Of a stretch of 64,000 bases of DNA, positions 60,923 through 64,000 are shown piece after piece. The stretch lies in contig NZ_KB912942.1 in the NCBI RefSeq assembly GCF_000383915.1, positions 2,711,195 through 2,775,194 of the forward strand, in the 5' to 3' direction. The notes under the pieces are model-generated. The model was not told the DNA's origin and did not search any database. It was given only the letters and a program-made list of their open reading frames with translations. Source of the DNA: Amycolatopsis benzoatilytica AK 16/65 (GTDB lineage: Bacteria > Actinomycetota > Actinomycetes > Mycobacteriales > Pseudonocardiaceae). The translations under genes and the position numbers were made by a program. Each line of letters begins with the position of its first letter. Within the stretch, counting starts at the first letter, position 1.

Positions 60923-62962
60923 TCACGCCAACGCGTGCCGCCCGTCCGCGCGCGAAGCGCCCTGGTCCAGCAGGCGAGTCGCCACGCGGGTGATCGCGGC
61001 GTCCAATTCCGCGCGGTCCGCCGTGCCCCAGTCGCCGAGCCGTTCGGCGATCCAGTCGTGCCAGGCGCGCACGAGCTTGTCCCATTCGCGTTCGCCGGAT
61101 CCGGTGAGCGACCAGCTGCCGCGCGCGTAATCCAGGTATCCGGTCAGCTCCAGCTTCGCGAAAGCCGGTTCCAGCACCGGCGCGGGCACGCCGTGGTCGT
61201 CGCCGATCGCCTCGAGGGTGGCCGGCCGCCCGGACCGCACCCGCAGCTGGACTTGCAGCACGCACCACAGCCCGCCGCGGTCGAGTTCGGACGCGGCCCG
61301 GGCGACGATCGCGGGCGCGGCTTTCCGTCGTTCGCGAAACAGCAGCGTCGCGACCGCCCGTTCCAGATCCCGGCCCGGTTCGTGCGCCTCCGGCATCGCG
61401 AATCCTTCGCCGAGATCCGGCGCGGCGGCGCGAGCGGTGTCGCGCAGCGGCATTTCCTTCAGGAAGAACGCGAGCACGAACGCGGCCAAACCGACCGGCG
61501 CGGCATAGAGGAACACGATGTGCAGCGAATCGGCGTAGGCGCCGATGACCGGTTCCGAAATCGCCGCGGGCAACTGGTGCAACGCTTGCGGGATCTGGAC
61601 GGCTTTCGGGTCGATGCCGGGCGGCAGTGGATGCTCGGCGACCGCCTTGGCGAGGTTCGGGCCGAGCTGGTTCGCGTAGATCGTGCCGAAGACGGCCGCG
61701 CCGAAGGAGCTGCCGATCGAGCGCAGGAAGGTCACGCCGGAAGTGGCGACACCGAGGTCCTGGTAGTCGACGGTGTTCTGCACCGCGATGGTCAGCACCT
61801 GCATCCCGAGGCCGATGCCGAGGCCGAGCACCGCCATGTACAGCGCGGATTCCCAGAACCCGGTGTGCGCACCGAGCCGCGACAACAGGTACAGCCCGAC
61901 AGTCATCACCGCGGACCCGACGAGCGGGTAGACCTTGTATTTCCCGGTCCGGCTGACCAGCGTGCCGGACAGGATCGAGGCCACCAGCAGCGCGAGCACC
62001 ATCGGCAGCAGCCGAACGCCGGACGTCGTCGCTGTGACGCCCTGGACGTACTGCATGTACGTCGGAAGGTAGGACAGCGCGCCGAGCATCGCGAATCCGA
62101 CCACGAAGCTCATGATCCCGGCGACGGTGAAGACCGGATTCCGGAACAGTCGCATCGGCAGCATCGGCTCCGGCGCGCGCAGCTCCACCGCGACGAACGC
62201 GCCGACAAGCACGAGCGAGCCGACCGCCATGCCGATGATCACCGGTGAGCCCCACGGGTAGGTGGTGCCGCCCCAGCTCGTGACGAGGATCAGGCCGGTG
62301 GAGGCGAGGCCGATCAGCAGGATGCCGAGGTAGTCGATCACCGGTTTGACCGCCGCCCGCACGCTCGGCATCGCGGACGCGGCGACGGCCAGCACCACCA
62401 CGGCGAGCGGGATGTTGACGTAGAACGCCCACCGCCAGGAGAGATGGTCGACGAACAGCCCGCCCAGCATCGGCCCGGCGACGGTCACCACGCCGAACAC
62501 CGAGCCGAGCGCGCCCTGGTACTTGCCGCGTTCGCGCAGCGGGACGACGTCGGCGATCAGCGCGGTGGAGGTGACCATCAGCCCGCCGCCGCCGAGGCCC
62601 TGCACCGCGCGCCAGACGATCAGCCAGGTCATGCTGTCGGCGAAGCCGCAGAAGAACGAGCCGGCGCCGAACACGATCACCGAGAGCTGGAACATCAGCT
62701 TGCGGCCGAACAGGTCGCCCAGCTTGCCGACGACCACCGTCATGATCGTCTCGGCCAGCAGGTACGCGGTCACCACCCAGGACAGGTGCCCGGCGCCGCC
62801 GAGGTCGCCGACGATGGTGGGCAGCGCGGTGCCGACGATCGTCTGGTCGAGAGCGGCGAGCAGCATGCCGAGCAGGACCGCGCCGAACACCGCGTGCACC
62901 TTGCGCCGGGACAGCCCGGCCGGCGCGGACTGGTCGCGGACTGCCTCCGCCGTGGCCGTCAT
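60923..62962 (-). CDS. DHA2-type drug efflux transporter with fused C-terminal winged helix
   Basis: A 679-residue protein. Residues about 20-520 are a 14-helix MFS exporter: LAALDQTIVGTALPTIVGDL (motif D1), GKLGDLFGRKL (motif A) and GPMLGGLFVDHLSWRWAFYVN (motif C). The remaining 150 residues are soluble: AVATLLFRERRKAAPAIVAR, then ATLEAIGDDHGVPAPVLEPA and FAKLELTGYLDYARGSWSLT, which read as a MarR/PadR-like winged helix. GAGGAGGAG precedes the ATG. The usual member of the family is about 500 residues. The fused part may sense the drug or couple transport to gene control. No separate regulator is encoded beside it. Confidence 0.9.
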   Translation of the reverse strand: MTATAEAVRDQSAPAGLSRRKVHAVFGAVLLGMLLAALDQTIVGTALPTIVGDLGGAGHLSWVVTAYLLAETIMTVVVGKLGDLFGRKLMFQLSVIVFGAGSFFCGFADSMTWLIVWRAVQGLGGGGLMVTSTALIADVVPLRERGKYQGALGSVFGVVTVAGPMLGGLFVDHLSWRWAFYVNIPLAVVVLAVAASAMPSVRAAVKPVIDYLGILLIGLASTGLILVTSWGGTTYPWGSPVIIGMAVGSLVLVGAFVAVELRAPEPMLPMRLFRNPVFTVAGIMSFVVGFAMLGALSYLPTYMQYVQGVTATTSGVRLLPMVLALLVASILSGTLVSRTGKYKVYPLVGSAVMTVGLYLLSRLGAHTGFWESALYMAVLGLGIGLGMQVLTIAVQNTVDYQDLGVATSGVTFLRSIGSSFGAAVFGTIYANQLGPNLAKAVAEHPLPPGIDPKAVQIPQALHQLPAAISEPVIGAYADSLHIVFLYAAPVGLAAFVLAFFLKEMPLRDTARAAAPDLGEGFAMPEAHEPGRDLERAVATLLFRERRKAAPAIVARAASELDRGGLWCVLQVQLRVRSGRPATLEAIGDDHGVPAPVLEPAFAKLELTGYLDYARGSWSLTGSGEREWDKLVRAWHDWIAERLGDWGTADRAELDAAITRVATRLLDQGASRADGRHALA

Positions 62963-63343
62963 CCGGCTCCTCCTCGCGCCTCGCCGGGCCGCCCCCGGCC
63001 GGTCCACGTAAGCACTTCCGTCCACTGTGGAATAGCCGCCCGGCCGGGGCGTCGCCCGTTCCGGTGAACCGCCCTCCCCCGACCGGGCGGCCGGACGACG
63101 CGGGGATCGTCGTTCCGGTCGCCGGGAACCCGAATGGGCCGCCGCCGGTGCCCGAAAGTCACCGTCCCGTCCCTCCACAGTGGAGCTTCCGCGGGTTCGG
63201 CCCGCAGGTCCAGGGCGATTTTCGGGCTGTCAAATCGAAAACGCCCGATTCGCCGGATTCGATCATGGTGATCTGCGGCACACCTTAAGTTCTTCCTAGG
63301 TGTGCTGCGTCACGCGCCGCGGTGCCGCTAGCGTCTCGCAACC
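62963..63343. other. 381-base divergent intergenic region
   Basis: No credible gene. It must hold the promoters of the DHA2 transporter (minus) and the permease (plus). It contains two related palindromes, TCCACTGTGGA (63021-63031) and CTCCACAGTGGAG (63173-63185), and the inverted repeat listed separately. TAGCGT (63329-63334) is a possible -10 element for the permease, with the ATG 10 bases later. Confidence 0.5.
63278..63305. promoter_or_regulatory. inverted repeat upstream of the permease gene
   Basis: GCACACCT (63278-63285) and AGGTGTGC (63298-63305) form a perfect 8-bp inverted repeat with a 12-base spacer, about 40 bases before the start codon and covering the expected -35 region. It is a likely operator; the regulator is not in the window. 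Confidence 0.5.
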
Positions 63344-64000
63344 ATGGAATCCACAGTGGTCGCCAAAGAGGGCGACAACTACACGAAGGCACTCGGCAAC
63401 CGCCAAGTGCAGATGATCGCGATCGGCGGGGCGATCGGGGTCGGGCTCTTCCTCGGCGCGGGCGGCCGGCTCCACGACGCGGGGCCGTCGCTGGTCCTTT
63501 CCTACGCGCTGTGCGGCGTCGCGGCGTACTTCGTGATGCGGGCGCTCGGCGAACTCGTGCTGCACCAGCCCAGCTCCGGCAGCTTCGTCACCTACGCCCG
63601 GAAGTTCATCGGGCCGTGGGCCGGTTTCGTGTCCGGCTGGATGTACTGGCTGAACTGGGCGATGACCGGGATCGCGGAGATCACCGCGGTCGCGATCTAC
63701 GTGCACAAGTGGCTGCCCGGCCTGCCGCAGTGGATCACCGCGCTGGTCGCGCTCGGCGTGCTGATGGCGGTGAACCTGCTCAGCGTCAAGCTGTTCGGCG
63801 AGCTGGAGTTCTGGTTCTCCGTCGTCAAGGTGCTGGCGATCATCGTGTTCCTGGTGACCGCGATCGGCCTGGTGCTGGCCGGCGCGAACATCGGCGGCAC
63901 CACCGCGGGCGTGCACAACCTCACCGACCACGGCGGGTTCTTCCCGGCCGGAGTCGGCATCGCGCTGATGACCCTGCAGGCGGTCGTGTTCGCCTACTCC
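63344..64000 (+). CDS. amino-acid permease (APC superfamily), N-terminal part
   Basis: The frame runs off the end of the window after 219 codons. NYTKALGNRQVQMIAIGGAI then GVGLFLGAGGRL is the classic start of amino-acid permeases of the GabP/CycA/AnsP type. Further helices with GELVLHQPSSGSFVTYARKF and GFVSGWMYWLNWAMTG support the same group. About half of the usual 450-500 residues is present. It imports an amino acid or related compound by proton symport. The substrate is not determinable from this half. Confidence 0.93.
   Translation, partial: MESTVVAKEGDNYTKALGNRQVQMIAIGGAIGVGLFLGAGGRLHDAGPSLVLSYALCGVAAYFVMRALGELVLHQPSSGSFVTYARKFIGPWAGFVSGWMYWLNWAMTGIAEITAVAIYVHKWLPGLPQWITALVALGVLMAVNLLSVKLFGELEFWFSVVKVLAIIVFLVTAIGLVLAGANIGGTTAGVHNLTDHGGFFPAGVGIALMTLQAVVFAYS

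Noticed and set aside
58610-62248. A 1212-codon plus-strand open frame
   Set aside because: Antisense to the LigD-type, GT-C-like and DHA2 genes, which have clear motifs; composition typical of a shadow frame.

Overview
The window is about 70% G+C. Its genes have strongly GC-rich third codon positions, many GTG starts and short overlapping operons. It carries a complete Pup-proteasome system, mycothiol synthesis (mshC), a TatA/TatC pair and a long-form HisG. Gene order from tatC-tatA-pafC-pafB-pafA through prcA-prcB-pup-dop, arc, trmI, a RecB-like nuclease, hisG-hisE, a PAC2 protein, mshC and an M20 peptidase follows the Rv2093c-Rv2141c part of the Mycobacterium tuberculosis chromosome. This points to the chromosome of a mycelial actinobacterium, most likely Pseudonocardiaceae and probably Amycolatopsis or a close relative. 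The genus is an inference.

Layout. 1-416: the right end of an IS30-type element sitting in half of a hairpin repeat. 462-5128 (minus): an operon of a small ORF, pafB, pafC, a small membrane protein, tatA, tatC and a lipid kinase. 5154-10441: an SDR, pafA, a PAP2-lipid kinase fusion and a membrane-anchored esterase. 10548-13405: a DGPF/ECF42-type sigma pair, and a divergent MarR/methyltransferase pair around a perfect palindrome. 13569-17247 (minus): prcA, prcB, pup and dop. 17289-20857: NUDIX, lipoprotein, aldo/keto reductase, an orphan HTH gene flanked by a 16-bp repeat, and a DMT transporter. 20924-22726: the proteasomal ATPase arc. 23057-25278: three related membrane-anchored proteins. 25275-33533: trmI, M50 protease, RecB-like nuclease, thioesterase-like protein, orphan ParA, hisG, hisE, HAD phosphatase and PAC2. 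33613-38694: a phosphoesterase/MFS/ArsR operon, a MarR gene and an ABC-F protein behind a candidate attenuator with a three-residue upstream ORF. 38811-45979: mshC, a MerR/P450 divergent pair, ArsR/SRPBCC, an alpha/beta hydrolase and an M20 peptidase.

46518-55788 is one long plus-strand operon: an XRE-TetR fusion regulator, a beta-keto-acid cleavage enzyme, a carnitine-dehydrogenase-like protein, a hotdog thioesterase, a complete oligopeptide-type ABC transporter and a serine hydrolase. The first three enzymes fit the known route carnitine to dehydrocarnitine to betainyl-CoA to glycine betaine. I read it as a carnitine or acylcarnitine uptake and breakdown operon. 56132-64000 holds two small membrane proteins, an NAD(P)-binding protein, a helical protein, a LigD-type primase-polymerase, a GT-C-like membrane protein, a DHA2 efflux pump with a fused winged helix, and the start of an amino-acid permease.

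Three families of non-coding repeats run through the window: a long stem-loop with compensatory base changes followed by 40-bp hairpin units (5879, 27440, 30351); hairpins with a TTGAGGGA core (391, 33554, 38721, 46067, 46311); and the 16-bp motif GTATAGGTCGTTATAC (19484, 19841, 38689). I saw no tRNA or rRNA gene, no CRISPR array and no prophage.
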